Shown here piece after piece: positions 18,160 through 27,299 of a stretch of DNA of 64,000 nt. Source of the stretch: Neisseria chenwenguii (lineage in GTDB: Bacteria > Pseudomonadota > Gammaproteobacteria > Burkholderiales > Neisseriaceae); the NCBI RefSeq assembly GCF_002216145.1, contig NZ_CP022278.1, positions 806,001 to 870,000 of the forward strand, read 5' to 3'. Below the pieces are notes generated by a model that saw nothing but the letters and a program-made list of their open reading frames with translations, searched no databases and had not been told where the DNA came from. Positions within the stretch are counted from its first letter, which is position 1. Every line of letters starts with the position of its first letter. The position numbers and the translations under genes were made by a program.

Positions 18160-19785
18160 TTAGTTGATGTCGAGCCGTTCCATGCGGTAGCGCATCGAGC
18201 GGAAGCTGATGCCTAAGAGTTTGGCGGCTTGGGTGCGGTTGTAGCGGGTTTGTTCCAGCGCCATTTCGATGATGCCGCGCTCGACTTGGTCGAGGTATTC
18301 TTGAATCTGCATGGTGCGCGGATCGAAGGGTTGCAGGGGGGCGCCCACCGGCAGCAGCGGCGTTTCTTCCAACGCAGACAGGGCTTCTTCGACTGCGGCG
18401 GCAACGGGCTGGGCAACGGCGTTGTTGGTGTTTTGCTGAATCTGCAAATCATCAAGCTGGATGATTGAACCGACGGTCAGGGCGACGGCGCGTTCGAGGA
18501 TGTTTTCCAGCTCGCGGAAGTTGCCGGGATAGCTGTAATGCAGCAGGGCTTCTTGGGCTTTGGGACTGAGTTTGTAGGTCCGGTTGCCGTGGCGGTGTCG
18601 GTAGAGCAGATACAGAATCAGTGCGCCCAAGTCTTCGCGCATTTCGCGCAGGGGCGGCATGTGCAGGGAAACGACGTTGAGGCGGTAGTATAAGTCTTGG
18701 CGGAACGCGCCGCTTTCGACGAGGGCTTCGAGGTTTTTGTGAGTGGCGCAAACGATGCGCACGTCCACAAAGGTTTCGCGCGCGTCGCCGATGCGGCGCA
18801 CGGCTTTTTCCTGAATGGCGCGCAGGAGTTTGACCTGCATGGACAGGGGCAGGTCGGCCACTTCGTCGAGGAAGAGAGTGCCGCCGTCGGCGTGTTGGAA
18901 AAAGCCCAGGCGGTCTTGGTCGGCGCCGGTAAAGCTGCCTTTTTTGTAACCGAAAAACTCGCTTTCCATCAGGTTTTCGGGAATGGCGCCGCAGTTGACG
19001 GCGATAAAGGGTTTGTCGGCGCGCTCGGAAAGCTCGTGAATGGTGCGCGCGGCCTGTTCTTTACCGGTACCCGATTCGCCGGCGATGTAAACGGGTACGC
19101 CGCTTTTGGCCAAACGGCGGATCAGGTGGCGCACTTCGATCATCTGCGGCGACATGCCCAAGAGGCGCGGCATATCGGCTTCGCCGCCGAGTTGCGGCGC
19201 GTCTTCCATGTCGGTGCCGATGCTGTTGCCGGTGTTGAAACGCTCTTTCAGCGATTTCAAACCCTCGGGAACACCGTTGCCGGCGTTGATGTTGCGCTGC
19301 TGTTTTTGGGCAGGCAGCGGTTGGCGGGCGGGAGGGGTTTGCAGGTTTTTACGGTAAGGCTCGGCTGCCGTGGAAACATTTTTCTGCGGTTCGGGCGGTA
19401 CGGAGGGTGCGTCGGAAACGGTAACGGCGGATTTGACCAGCGAACGCAGTTGCGAAAGGGTAATCGGTTTTTGCAGATAATCGAATGCGCCGGCTTTCAG
19501 CGCCTCGACAGCCTGGTCGGCGTTGCCGAATGCGGTAATGACGGCGACGGGAGTGTCTAGCATGAGTTCGTCGATGTATTGCACGACTTCTAAGCCCGAG
19601 CCGTCGGGCATACGCATATCGGTGAGCACCAATGAATAGTCGTTGTCGTCGAGCTTGTTTTTGGCTTCTTCGACGCCGGCGGCGGTTTCGACGCGCAGAC
19701 CCATTTTCATCAGAGTCATTTCCATGAGGTCGCGGATGTCGGCTTCGTCGTCCACAACCAATACGGGATCTTGCAGCTTACTCAT
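18160..19785 (-). CDS. pilR: Sigma-54-dependent response regulator PilR
   Basis: 541-residue NtrC-family regulator. The receiver (1-120) has acidic pocket Asp12/Asp13, phospho-acceptor Asp56 (VLTDMRMP) and Lys in LQKPI. A variable linker follows. The AAA+ domain has Walker A GESGTGKE, the sigma-54 contact loop GSFTGA and Walker B GTLFLDEVADL. A Fis-type helix-turn-helix ends the protein (RTQAAKLLGISFRSMRYRM). All contact and catalytic motifs look intact, so RpoN should be encoded elsewhere. The first 8 bases overlap the end of pilS. Confidence 0.88.
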   Translation of the reverse strand: MSKLQDPVLVVDDEADIRDLMEMTLMKMGLRVETAAGVEEAKNKLDDNDYSLVLTDMRMPDGSGLEVVQYIDELMLDTPVAVITAFGNADQAVEALKAGAFDYLQKPITLSQLRSLVKSAVTVSDAPSVPPEPQKNVSTAAEPYRKNLQTPPARQPLPAQKQQRNINAGNGVPEGLKSLKERFNTGNSIGTDMEDAPQLGGEADMPRLLGMSPQMIEVRHLIRRLAKSGVPVYIAGESGTGKEQAARTIHELSERADKPFIAVNCGAIPENLMESEFFGYKKGSFTGADQDRLGFFQHADGGTLFLDEVADLPLSMQVKLLRAIQEKAVRRIGDARETFVDVRIVCATHKNLEALVESGAFRQDLYYRLNVVSLHMPPLREMREDLGALILYLLYRHRHGNRTYKLSPKAQEALLHYSYPGNFRELENILERAVALTVGSIIQLDDLQIQQNTNNAVAQPVAAAVEEALSALEETPLLPVGAPLQPFDPRTMQIQEYLDQVERGIIEMALEQTRYNRTQAAKLLGISFRSMRYRMERLDIN

Positions 19786-21358
19786 CGGCAGCCTCTCTCG
19801 GTAAAATCAGTTCGAATCCGTTCATTTCGGGGTGGTAGTGCAGTTGGCCGAGGTTGGCGTACGCCAGCTCGCGGGCGACGTACAGCCCCAAGCCCGTGCC
19901 TTGTTTTTCGGTGGTGTAAAACGGCTCGAACAAGTGGTTGCGCATTTCGGGCGAAACGCCTTTGCCGTTGTCGGCGACGACGATGGAAATGTGCATCCGT
20001 CCGCTCGGGCGGATTAATACGGTAATGGCGTTTTCGTCTTTGCGGCTGTGGCGCCAGGCGTTGTTGCAGAGATTCCACATGATTTGCTGGACGTGCATAT
20101 GGTCGGCGAGTACGGTCAGGTTGTTGCCTTCCATATTCATGCGCAGGCAGCCGATGGCATCGGAGTTGTTGAGGGTGAATTCCTGTTTGAACGCCAGCCA
20201 GAATTTCATCAGATTAATCGGTTCGCGGCTGATATTGTCGCGCTTGTTGAGCAGGGAAACGTCCTCCAGCATTTTGTCGATGCGCTGGATATTACTGTCG
20301 ATAATGCCGTAGAGCTTGGCTTTGACAGGATCCTGCTCTTCATTTTCCTGCAAGAGGTCGCTGGCGTGGCGGATGGCCGACATCGGGTTGCGGATTTCGT
20401 GGGCGAGGTTGGCGGTCAGCTGGCCGAGTGAAGTCAGCTTGGTGGACATGGCTTCGGCGGCCACTTCGCGCAGCGAGCGGACATACAGCATCAATAGTTC
20501 GGTCTGCTCCTGAATCAGCGGAACGGCACGGACGTGCATGGCGTGTTGGAAGATGTGGATGTCGGTTTCAAAGGCTTTGTCGGGCTGGTACTGCCAGCGG
20601 CTGACCAGTTCGCCGAATACCAGCTCCTGCTGATCGACGGCCAGGCCGGGGAAATAGGCTTTGGCCTGTTTGTTGAACAGCCAAACGCGCTGGCTCGCAT
20701 CGATGACGATAACGGCTTCCTGAACGCGGTTGAGCACCAAACGGTTCAGGCCGCTGATGCGGCGGTAGGCGAGCTGGTGTTTGCTGGCCGATTCGCTGGC
20801 CTGTTCCAGATATTTGGCGGCAAACGCCGTCAGAATGGCAACGAGATAACACGCACCCGCCAGCAGAATGGCGGTGATGACGTTTTGCGTGTTCCAAGAA
20901 AGGGGATTGAAGCGGATGCTGCCGTCGAGTACGAGATTGATGACATACAGCATAGACGCATAACCCGCATACAGCAGCGGGTAATGCCCGTAGCTGAGCA
21001 GGCATGACGTGGCGACGAAAGGCAGCACCAAAATACCGAAACCGGAACCGAGTCCGCCGGCGAGGTACACCAGAATCATCATCATGGAAATATCGACGAC
21101 CGCGCTGGCGTTAGGTAGTTCGAGCGACTGCCATTGCCAGTCGGGGCGGAACACCGACAGCATGATTAAAATCGAATACACCGCCGCCCAACTGTAAAAC
21201 TCGATCATCGGGAACGCGGCTTTTTCGGATGCGCCACCATAGGCGCTGACGGTTTGAAACACCAGCAGCGACATCACGATGGCGATGCGGGCGATATTGG
21301 TTAATCCCGGAATGCGTTCGCTGAGGTTGTCCAGCTCCTGACTGCTGATTTTGGTCAT
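19778..21358 (-). CDS. pilS: Sensor histidine kinase PilS
   Basis: 526 residues. About six N-terminal membrane helices (residues 20-200) match the PilS type, which senses pilin in the inner membrane. A PAS-like segment (about 210-320) follows. The H-box is ANLAHEIRNPMSAIRH, and the ATPase boxes are NLCNNAWRHS, DNGKGVS and GTGLGLYVARELA. It partners pilR by an 8-base overlap; together they control type IV pilus genes in relatives. An 18-base palindrome lies in its upstream region. Confidence 0.86.
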   Translation of the reverse strand: MTKISSQELDNLSERIPGLTNIARIAIVMSLLVFQTVSAYGGASEKAAFPMIEFYSWAAVYSILIMLSVFRPDWQWQSLELPNASAVVDISMMMILVYLAGGLGSGFGILVLPFVATSCLLSYGHYPLLYAGYASMLYVINLVLDGSIRFNPLSWNTQNVITAILLAGACYLVAILTAFAAKYLEQASESASKHQLAYRRISGLNRLVLNRVQEAVIVIDASQRVWLFNKQAKAYFPGLAVDQQELVFGELVSRWQYQPDKAFETDIHIFQHAMHVRAVPLIQEQTELLMLYVRSLREVAAEAMSTKLTSLGQLTANLAHEIRNPMSAIRHASDLLQENEEQDPVKAKLYGIIDSNIQRIDKMLEDVSLLNKRDNISREPINLMKFWLAFKQEFTLNNSDAIGCLRMNMEGNNLTVLADHMHVQQIMWNLCNNAWRHSRKDENAITVLIRPSGRMHISIVVADNGKGVSPEMRNHLFEPFYTTEKQGTGLGLYVARELAYANLGQLHYHPEMNGFELILPREAADE

Positions 21359-21511
21359 GAGCCTGTCCTCCGGCTTGTTGTTATCATTATAAAAAAACTC
21401 CCTTTTTCGAATAAAAGGCGGCCTGCGTGTCCGCTTTTATACCTCCGGTTCGGTTGTAGAAAACTACTACACAGTTAGTAACATGTCATTAATTACAAGA
21501 CAAATAAACTC

Positions 21512-21529
21512 ATTGTAAATATTTACAAT
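21512..21529. promoter_or_regulatory. 18-bp perfect palindrome upstream of pilSR
   Basis: ATTGTAAATATTTACAAT, centred about 160 bases before the pilS ATG in an AT-rich spacer. It has the form of a homodimeric repressor or activator operator; the regulator is unknown. Confidence 0.5.
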
Positions 21530-21542
21530 AAATTTGTTGTGA

Positions 21543-23852
21543 TTATACAGAATTTACATCAAATAATCTTTTCTGGCGGCCGGAAAGTTCGATTTTTTTA
21601 CCTTTTTTTCCACGTTTTCCTGAAATTTCGGCGGTTTCCAGCGTTTCCTGATGCACCGCGCCGCGTTTTCCGACGGTTTCCAGCGTCACGGTCGGGCTGA
21701 TGGTGGTTAGAATGTGCGCCAGAGTTTCGCCCTGATGCAGGCTGATAAGCTGCAAACCGCGCCCTTTCGCCATCACTTTCAGTTCGTTTAAGGTAAACGC
21801 CAGCGCGCGGTCTTGGTCGGTCACGGCAACGACTTTGCAGTCGGGGTTGATCAAAGAGGCGGCATACACGGAAACGGGCGGCAACACGGTTTCACCGCTT
21901 TCTACCGTCATCACCACTTTGCCCGCTTTCACACGGCCGACCATGTCGCCGAGTTTGGCGATAAAGCCGTAACCGCCGCTGCCGCTCAACAGATAATGCT
22001 GCTCGGGCAGACCGGTGAGCATGGCAACGACGCGGGCGCCGTTTTGCAACTCAATCAGCGACGATACAGGTACGCCGTCGCCGCGCCCGCCGGGGATTTC
22101 CGCCGCATCGAGGGTGTAGGTGCGCCCCAGCGAATCGAGTATCACCACCGGCCACACGCTGCGGCCTTCCAGCGTCTGCTTCAGGCCGTCGCCCTCTTTA
22201 AACGTCGTCTGGCTCAAATCCAGATTGTGACCGGCGCGGCTGCGGATCCAGCCTTTGTTTGACAGAATCACGGTAACAGGCTCGTCGGCGGTCGTCTGCG
22301 TCAGCACCGCACGGCCGGCTTCCTCCACCAGTGTGCGGCGTTCGTCGCCAAACTGCTTCATATCCGCCTGCATTTCTTTGATGATGAGTTTTTTCTTCTC
22401 GTTTTCATCGCCGAGCAAAACATTCAGACGGCCTTGTTCTTCCTGCAACTCGCCCAGTTCTTTTTCGAGCTTGAAGCCTTCCAAACGCGCAAGCTGGCGC
22501 AGGCGGATTTCGAGAATGTCTTCGGCTTGGATTTCGGAAAGGCCGAACGCCGCCATCAATTCGGGTTTCGGCTCATCGCTCTCGCGAATCACACGAATCA
22601 CTTCGTCGATGTGCAGGAACACTTTCAGACGGCCTTCGAGAATGTGCAGCCGTTTTTCTACTTGGCTCAAACGGAATTTCAGACGGCGTGTTACCGTTAC
22701 CGTGCGGAAATCCAGCCATTCCTGCAAAATCGTTTTCAGATTTTTCTGTGCAGGGCGGTTGTCCAGACCCATCATCACGAGGTTGACCGAAACATTACCT
22801 TCCAGCGAAGTCTGCGCCATCAGCGTGTTCATAAAGTTTTCCGGCTCGGTGCGGCTGGATTTCGGCTCGAACACGAGACGCACGGGATTTTCGCCGTCGC
22901 TCTCGTCGCGCACTTTTTCAATCAGATCCAACATCAGTTTTTTGGTGTTGAGCTGGTCTTGGTTGAGCTGTTTTTTGCCCGCCTTCGGCTTCGGATTGGT
23001 TTGCTCTTCGATTTCGGCGAGTATTTTTTGCGCGCTGGTGTTGGGCGGCAATTCGGTCACAATCACGCGCCATTGGCCGCGCGCCAGCTTTTCGATTTCA
23101 TAACGCGCACGCACGCGCACGCTGCCTTTGCCCGTTTCATACATATGGCGCAAATCCGCCGCGGGCGTGATGATGTGGCCGCCGCCCGCAAAATCGGGGG
23201 CAGGGATATAGTCCATCAAATCGGCGGTTTCGAGCGACGGTTTTTTCAAAAGTGCAATCGCCGCTTTGGTTACTTCAGTTAAATTGTGGGACGGAATTTC
23301 CGTCGCCATGCCCACCGCAATGCCACTCGCACCGTTGAGCAACACCATCGGCAGCCGCGCGGGCAGCGCCAGCGGCTCTTCAAACGCGCCGTCGTAGTTG
23401 GGCACGAAATCCACCGTGCCCATATTGATTTCCGAAAGCAGCAATTCCGCAATCGGCGTCAGCCGCGCCTCGGTGTAACGCATCGCCGCCGCACCGTCGC
23501 CGTCGCGGCTGCCGAAGTTGCCGATGCCGTCGATCAGCGGGTAGCGCAGGGTAAAATCCTGTGCCATGCGCACCATCGCTTCATAGGCCGAACTGTCGCC
23601 GTGCGGATGGTATTTTCCCAAAATCTCGCCGACCACGCGCGCCGATTTCACAGGCTTCGCGCCGTGCGTCAGCCCCATGTCGCGCATGGCGTAGAGAATG
23701 CGCCGCTGCACAGGCTTTTGGCCGTCTGAAACTTCAGGCAGTGCGCGGCCTTTGACCACGCTCATGGCGTATTCGAGATAAGCGCGTTCGGCATACTGAC
23801 CGAGCAGAAGATAATCTTCGCCGACGGGGGATACGGGAGTTTGGTCGTTCAT
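21543..23852 (-). CDS. parC: DNA topoisomerase IV subunit A
   Basis: 769 residues; breaks and rejoins DNA to unlink daughter chromosomes. The catalytic tyrosine is Tyr126 in [10 protein letters not shown]. The quinolone-resistance region reads [15 protein letters not shown] with Asp86, Ser87, Ser88 and Glu91, the unmutated Neisseria state. The start was placed at MNDQTP (23852), where the conserved N-terminus begins; the frame is open 135 bases further through a DUS pair. C-terminal beta-pinwheel repeats follow about residue 490. parE is not in the window. Confidence 0.95.
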   Translation of the reverse strand: MNDQTPVSPVGEDYLLLGQYAERAYLEYAMSVVKGRALPEVSDGQKPVQRRILYAMRDMGLTHGAKPVKSARVVGEILGKYHPHGDSSAYEAMVRMAQDFTLRYPLIDGIGNFGSRDGDGAAAMRYTEARLTPIAELLLSEINMGTVDFVPNYDGAFEEPLALPARLPMVLLNGASGIAVGMATEIPSHNLTEVTKAAIALLKKPSLETADLMDYIPAPDFAGGGHIITPAADLRHMYETGKGSVRVRARYEIEKLARGQWRVIVTELPPNTSAQKILAEIEEQTNPKPKAGKKQLNQDQLNTKKLMLDLIEKVRDESDGENPVRLVFEPKSSRTEPENFMNTLMAQTSLEGNVSVNLVMMGLDNRPAQKNLKTILQEWLDFRTVTVTRRLKFRLSQVEKRLHILEGRLKVFLHIDEVIRVIRESDEPKPELMAAFGLSEIQAEDILEIRLRQLARLEGFKLEKELGELQEEQGRLNVLLGDENEKKKLIIKEMQADMKQFGDERRTLVEEAGRAVLTQTTADEPVTVILSNKGWIRSRAGHNLDLSQTTFKEGDGLKQTLEGRSVWPVVILDSLGRTYTLDAAEIPGGRGDGVPVSSLIELQNGARVVAMLTGLPEQHYLLSGSGGYGFIAKLGDMVGRVKAGKVVMTVESGETVLPPVSVYAASLINPDCKVVAVTDQDRALAFTLNELKVMAKGRGLQLISLHQGETLAHILTTISPTVTLETVGKRGAVHQETLETAEISGKRGKKGKKIELSGRQKRLFDVNSV

Positions 23853-23925
23853 GGATGATACGGAAATTAAAGGAAAATAACGGGGCGTATTGTAAAGCAA
23901 AACCGCCCGCTGCTTGAAGAGGGCA

Positions 23926-23963
23926 GAGGCCGTCTGAAAAAAACGGTTTTCAGACGGCCTCTG
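23926..23963. terminator. DUS inverted repeat between parC and the PspC gene
   Basis: CAGAGGCCGTCTGAAAA and TTTTCAGACGGCCTCTG in the divergent spacer. It sits in the parC leader, so its role as a terminator is uncertain. Confidence 0.4.
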
Positions 23964-24063
23964 AAACGGTTTTAAACGATTTTGCAAACCCTGCGACTTG
24001 ATTTTCCGAGCGTAAGCGCTATTTCAAAACTGTCGCCACACCTCATCACAAAAAGGAAAACCC

Positions 24064-24276
24064 ATGGACAAACTCGTTAAAATGCACCGTTCCCGCCGCT
24101 ACCGCATGATCGCAGGCGTAATGGGCGGCATCGCCGAATACCTCGGCTGGTCGCCGACGCTGACCCGCCTGCTGTTTGTCATCCTCTCCTGCGCCAGCGC
24201 CGCCGTGCCGGGTATTCTGATTTATATTGTGTTGTGGATTATGATGCCGAACGCCACGCAGGATTCTTATCAGTAG
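24064..24276 (+). CDS. PspC-domain membrane protein
   Basis: 70 residues. It opens with a basic segment (KMHRSRRYRMIAGVMGGIAEYLGW), the PspC signature, then one strong membrane helix (ILSCASAAVPGILIYIVLWIMM). Stand-alone PspC proteins are small inner-membrane factors related to the phage-shock response; no pspA or pspB is adjacent. It has an AAAAGGAAAA ribosome site and a hairpin right behind it. Confidence 0.85.
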   Translation: MDKLVKMHRSRRYRMIAGVMGGIAEYLGWSPTLTRLLFVILSCASAAVPGILIYIVLWIMMPNATQDSYQ

Positions 24277-24289
24277 TTTGGGAGAACAA

Positions 24290-24330
24290 AGGCCGTCTGA
24301 AAATCTGCATTGCAGTTTTTCAGACGGCCT
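24290..24330. terminator. Bidirectional terminator PspC / lipoprotein pseudogene
   Basis: AGGCCGTCTGAAAA and TTTTCAGACGGCCT are joined by CTGCATTGCAG, itself a palindrome, so almost all 41 bases pair. Confidence 0.85.
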
Positions 24331-24346
24331 GATTCATTTTAAAAAT

Positions 24347-24566
24347 TTACAACGGCAATCTCCGGCCGCTTTTGTCTTTCGGCATACCCTCCCTCGGCCG
24401 GCAACTGTCTCCGCCGCCTCCAAAGGCGAAGCGGTCGCAATTCGGGTCGGGCTGCTTGGCAGCGGAACCGGGCTTGGTAGGCAGTCCGTCCGCATCAAAC
24501 GAACCGCAGGCGCTTTAAGAGGAGCGCCGTAAATAAGAAGGCTGAAAATATTTTTGCCGTTCCCAT
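24347..24566 (-). pseudogene. Small lipoprotein gene with a +1 frameshift in the lipobox
   Basis: An ATG at 24566 with AAAGGA ten bases upstream begins MGTAKIFSAFLFTALLL, a good signal peptide. The frame then goes wrong (KRLRFV, stop). One base over in the AAA at 24514-24516, the other frame reads SACGSFDADGLPTKPG, completing a lipobox LSAC, and continues about 50 codons with PDPNCDRFAFGGGGDSC and a C-terminal PKDKSGRRLPL before TAA and the hairpin. So one extra A appears to break a lipoprotein of about 72 residues. It could be a real pseudogene, a sequencing error, or slippage on the short A run. Confidence 0.7.
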
Positions 24567-24688
24567 CGGGTTGAATCCTTTCGTCAAAGTTACCCGTTTG
24601 GGACAGCCGGTTTTGTTTTTTGTTCCCCGCTTCGGGCAAAACAAACTGAAATGCCGATGCAGACGAAAAGTTTCAGACGGCCTTTTGT

Positions 24689-25195
24689 TCACGTCTTATT
24701 ATGTTCGCGCAAAATCCGTTGGTAAACCGGTTCGGGCAGGTAGCGGCGGATCATGTCGCGCCAGCCTTTGGGGCCGACGAGGCCTTTGACCATGGTGGAC
24801 GAGACTTCGGCGATTTCGCGCGGCGGCATCAGGAAGACGGTGGAAATTTCGGGGGCGAGGTCGCTGTTGATGTAGCGCATCGAGCGTTCGAATTCGTAGT
24901 CGGCGTTGGCGCGGATGCCGCGCACGATAAAGCGGGCTTCGACTTCGCGGGCGTAGTGTACTAAAAAGCGGTTTTCAAACACGGTAATGCGCACATTGGA
25001 AAACTCGCGGGTAATGTCTTCGAGCATGGCCTGCCGTTCGGCGACGGTGTAGCTGCTGCGCTTTTCGGGGTTGGTGCCGATGGAAACGATGAGTTCGTCA
25101 AACAGCGCGGCGGCTTCGCGTATCATCCAGAGGTGGCCGTTGGTCGGCGGGTCAAAACTGCCGGCGTAAACGGCGCGGCGGGCGGGATTGTTCAT
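24689..25195 (-). CDS. coaD: Phosphopantetheine adenylyltransferase
   Basis: Fourth step of coenzyme A synthesis: 4'-phosphopantetheine plus ATP gives dephospho-CoA. 168 residues from the ATG at 25195 ([21 protein letters not shown]). The nucleotidyltransferase motif is PTNGH and the second motif EVSSTMVK. An alternative start four codons up (25207) is the ATG of an AT-DUS, encoding MPSE; neither has a strong ribosome site. Confidence 0.94.
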   Translation of the reverse strand: MNNPARRAVYAGSFDPPTNGHLWMIREAAALFDELIVSIGTNPEKRSSYTVAERQAMLEDITREFSNVRITVFENRFLVHYAREVEARFIVRGIRANADYEFERSMRYINSDLAPEISTVFLMPPREIAEVSSTMVKGLVGPKGWRDMIRRYLPEPVYQRILREHNKT

Positions 25196-25356
25196 TTCAG
25201 ACGGCATCCATGATGGAAAACGCTGTCAGGATATAGGCCGGAACGGGGGCTGTCAAAAGGAAAGGCCGTCTGAAACTTCGATTAAACCCAACAATCATTC
25301 CGGTTGCTGAGCGGAGTCGAAGCATCAGACGGCCTTTCGGCTTTTTACGGCGCGGA

Positions 25357-26046
25357 TTATTCGTCGCCGGAGAGGGAAAGCAGAATGTTCAACAAGCTGC
25401 TGAAGATGTTGTAGATGGAAATGAAAATGGTCAACGCCGCGCTGATGTGGCTGTCTTCGCCGCCGTCAATCACCAAGCGTGTCTGGTACAAAATCATAAC
25501 CGAGCTGAAAATCACAATACCTGCGGAAACCGTCAGCGCCAACGCGGGGATTTGCAGGAACATATTGGCGACCATCGCAACGATCAAAACCACGAAACCG
25601 ACGGTGAGGAAGTTGCCGAGCGCGCCCATGTTGACGTTGGGATGGCGGGCAAGCGCCGACATGGTGAAGAACACGGCGGCGGTCATCGCGGCGGCGATGC
25701 CGACGATTTTCGCGCCCGAAGGAATATTCAGCACGTATTGCAGCATCGGGCTGATGAGCACGCCCATACCGAAAGTGAACACCATCAGCAGCGTAACGCC
25801 GACGTTGCTGTAACGGTTTTTCTCAATCAGGAAACACATGCCGTAGAAAAACACCATGACCGCAATAAACGACATCCAGCGGCCGCCCAACACGGCATAA
25901 ATGTTCAACCCCGCCTGCGCGGCGATAAACGCACCGGCAGCGGCGGGCAGGAAAGAGAGGCCGAGCAGGCCGTAGGTTTTGCGCAATACGGTATTTTTCT
26001 GCGATACCGCACCGGCGGAAGTGTAGTCGTAAACGTCGTTTTGCAT
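25357..26046 (-). CDS. Bax inhibitor-1 / YccA family membrane protein
   Basis: 229 residues, seven hydrophobic helices and a C-terminal SGDE tail. The family includes YccA, which binds the FtsH protease, and BI-1-type calcium leak channels; the exact role here is inferred only from family. The start at MQNDVYDYTS (26046) follows GGAGCAAACGCC. The frame is open 237 bases further upstream but has no family-like sequence there. Confidence 0.88.
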   Translation of the reverse strand: MQNDVYDYTSAGAVSQKNTVLRKTYGLLGLSFLPAAAGAFIAAQAGLNIYAVLGGRWMSFIAVMVFFYGMCFLIEKNRYSNVGVTLLMVFTFGMGVLISPMLQYVLNIPSGAKIVGIAAAMTAAVFFTMSALARHPNVNMGALGNFLTVGFVVLIVAMVANMFLQIPALALTVSAGIVIFSSVMILYQTRLVIDGGEDSHISAALTIFISIYNIFSSLLNILLSLSGDE

Positions 26047-26264
26047 GGCGTTTGCTCCAAAAAATGTATGAATAAAAAATAAAACGAAAGCCGATTCTAT
26101 CAGTAAATCATTGAGTTGAGGAAAAAATGTCCGGCAAACGGCAAATGGGGGGCTAATGCAGGAAAACCAAGCCGATACAGCTGTTTTCTTTTCAGACAGC
26201 CTTGCCCAGCCGCACCGAACGGAATAAGCTGAAGCCGTCTGAAATTCGAATGAAAGAGCAAACC

Positions 26265-26768
26265 ATGACACCGATTGCAGCACTCATCTACCGCGGCGAA
26301 GGCAACGACGAACTGCGCCTGCTCTGGCAGGCCGTGGAAAACTGGCGGCGGCAGGGCTTGCGCGTGGTCGGGCTGTTGAACAAACTCGACGCAAACGGCA
26401 ACAAAATGCGCGACCGCACCGCTTCGCTGACCGACAGCCGCGAATACGCGATTATGTACGACGGCGGCTGCAGCGACGACGCCTGCCTGCTCGACCCGCA
26501 CGGGCTGGCCGCCTCATCGGAGGTCATCCGCGAAGCGCTGGCCTCGCCGCCCGACATTTTAGTGTTCAACAAATTCGGCCACACCGAAAGCGAAAACAGC
26601 GGCCTGATCGAAGAATACGCCGCCGCCGTCGGCGCAGGCATCCCCGTCGTGTCGCTGCTCTCCGAAAAATACCTGCCCGAGTGGCGCAACTTTACAGACG
26701 GCATGGGCACGGAACTTACCGGCACCGAAGACTTGGCAGCTTGGGCCGCTGCGGTTGCGGCGGGATAA
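26265..26768 (+). CDS. DUF2478 protein (NTPase-like)
   Basis: 167 residues from ATG 26265 (MTPIAALIYRGEG). The pattern of a short hydrophobic strand, a WRRQGLRVVGLL strand, LNKLDANG, IMYDGGCSDDACLLDP and DILVFNKFGHTESEN (an NKFG motif) is that of DUF2478. Such proteins are usually found with molybdenum or other metal transport genes, but none is adjacent. An alternative ATG lies at 26250. The gene stands alone between two DUS-bounded spacers. Confidence 0.7.
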   Translation: MTPIAALIYRGEGNDELRLLWQAVENWRRQGLRVVGLLNKLDANGNKMRDRTASLTDSREYAIMYDGGCSDDACLLDPHGLAASSEVIREALASPPDILVFNKFGHTESENSGLIEEYAAAVGAGIPVVSLLSEKYLPEWRNFTDGMGTELTGTEDLAAWAAAVAAG

Positions 26769-26785
26769 GGTTTTGTATTGCGGTA

Positions 26786-26820
26786 GGTACGGTTAGCCGC
26801 CGAAAGCGGCGTAACCGTAC
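26786..26820. repeat. REP-like palindrome, copy 6
   Basis: GTACGGTTAGCCGCC/GGCGTAACCGTAC type, 18 bases after the DUF2478 stop. Confidence 0.7.
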
Positions 26821-26836
26821 GCCATGCCGTTTGAAG

Positions 26837-26868
26837 ATGCCGTCTGAAAATAATCTTTCAGACGGCAT
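26837..26868. terminator. AT-DUS terminator, convergent DUF2478 / monooxygenase
   Basis: ATGCCGTCTGAAA and TTTCAGACGGCAT around a 6-base loop. A Kingella-dialect DUS (26877-26888) follows directly. Confidence 0.75.
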
Positions 26869-26898
26869 TTCCTATTTTCAGGCTGCCTATTTTACGGG

Positions 26899-27192
26899 TT
26901 ACTCAAACGCATCCACAATCTGCAAATGCAATTTTCCGTCCGACAGACAGCCGAGCAGTTCTGCTTCATTCGCCTTAAAAAACGGGTGCGAACAATGCGC
27001 GTCAAACGCCGCGCGGTCAACCCAATGCTCCTGAAAAATAAACTGGTTTTCTGCGTTTGCCACTTTGCCGCAAAAATAGCTGATGCAGCCCTGATGCGTG
27101 TTTGATTCGCTCACAAAACGGCGCTCAACCGCTTCAAATTCTGCGTGTTTATCCGGTTTCACATTGCATAAAGTGATGACTCCGACAGTCAT
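26899..27192 (-). CDS. Antibiotic biosynthesis monooxygenase (ABM) domain protein
   Basis: 97-residue ABM/YgiN-like fold: VGVITLCNVKPDKHAEFEAVE, then CISYFCGKVANAENQFIFQEHWVDRAAFDAHCSHPFFK. Relatives act as cofactor-free quinol monooxygenases or haem-degrading enzymes, and no specific substrate can be named. It has a strong ribosome site (AAGGAGATTATT). It is divergent from a MerR regulator across 107 bases with an operator-like palindrome, so it is probably that regulator's target. Confidence 0.8.
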   Translation of the reverse strand: MTVGVITLCNVKPDKHAEFEAVERRFVSESNTHQGCISYFCGKVANAENQFIFQEHWVDRAAFDAHCSHPFFKANEAELLGCLSDGKLHLQIVDAFE

Positions 27193-27271
27193 AATAATCT
27201 CCTTAAAAGTTAAAAGGGTTGAAAAACATTTTCAGTCAATCTTTCAACTGCTGAGCCGATAAGATAAACTA

Positions 27272-27285
27272 TGAAGTTAACTCCA
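27272..27285. promoter_or_regulatory. MerR-type operator between monooxygenase and regulator
   Basis: TGAAGTTAACTCCA, an imperfect dyad around GTTAAC. Its TTGGAG half reads as a -35 box for the reverse-strand monooxygenase gene, as is usual for MerR-family operators placed inside the spacer of the target promoter. Confidence 0.5.
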
Positions 27286-27299
27286 ATGCAAGTAGTAAT

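Noticed and set aside
18697..19560. 287-codon open frame opposite pilR
   Set aside because: Mirror of the response-regulator codons; no start signal.
22255..23282. Two long overlapping open frames opposite parC
   Set aside because: Both are shadows; Ser/Arg- or Phe/His-rich sequence typical of complementary-strand reading.
22000..23852. Possible quinolone-resistance change in ParC
   Set aside because: Asp86, Ser87, Ser88 and Glu91 are all in the usual susceptible state.
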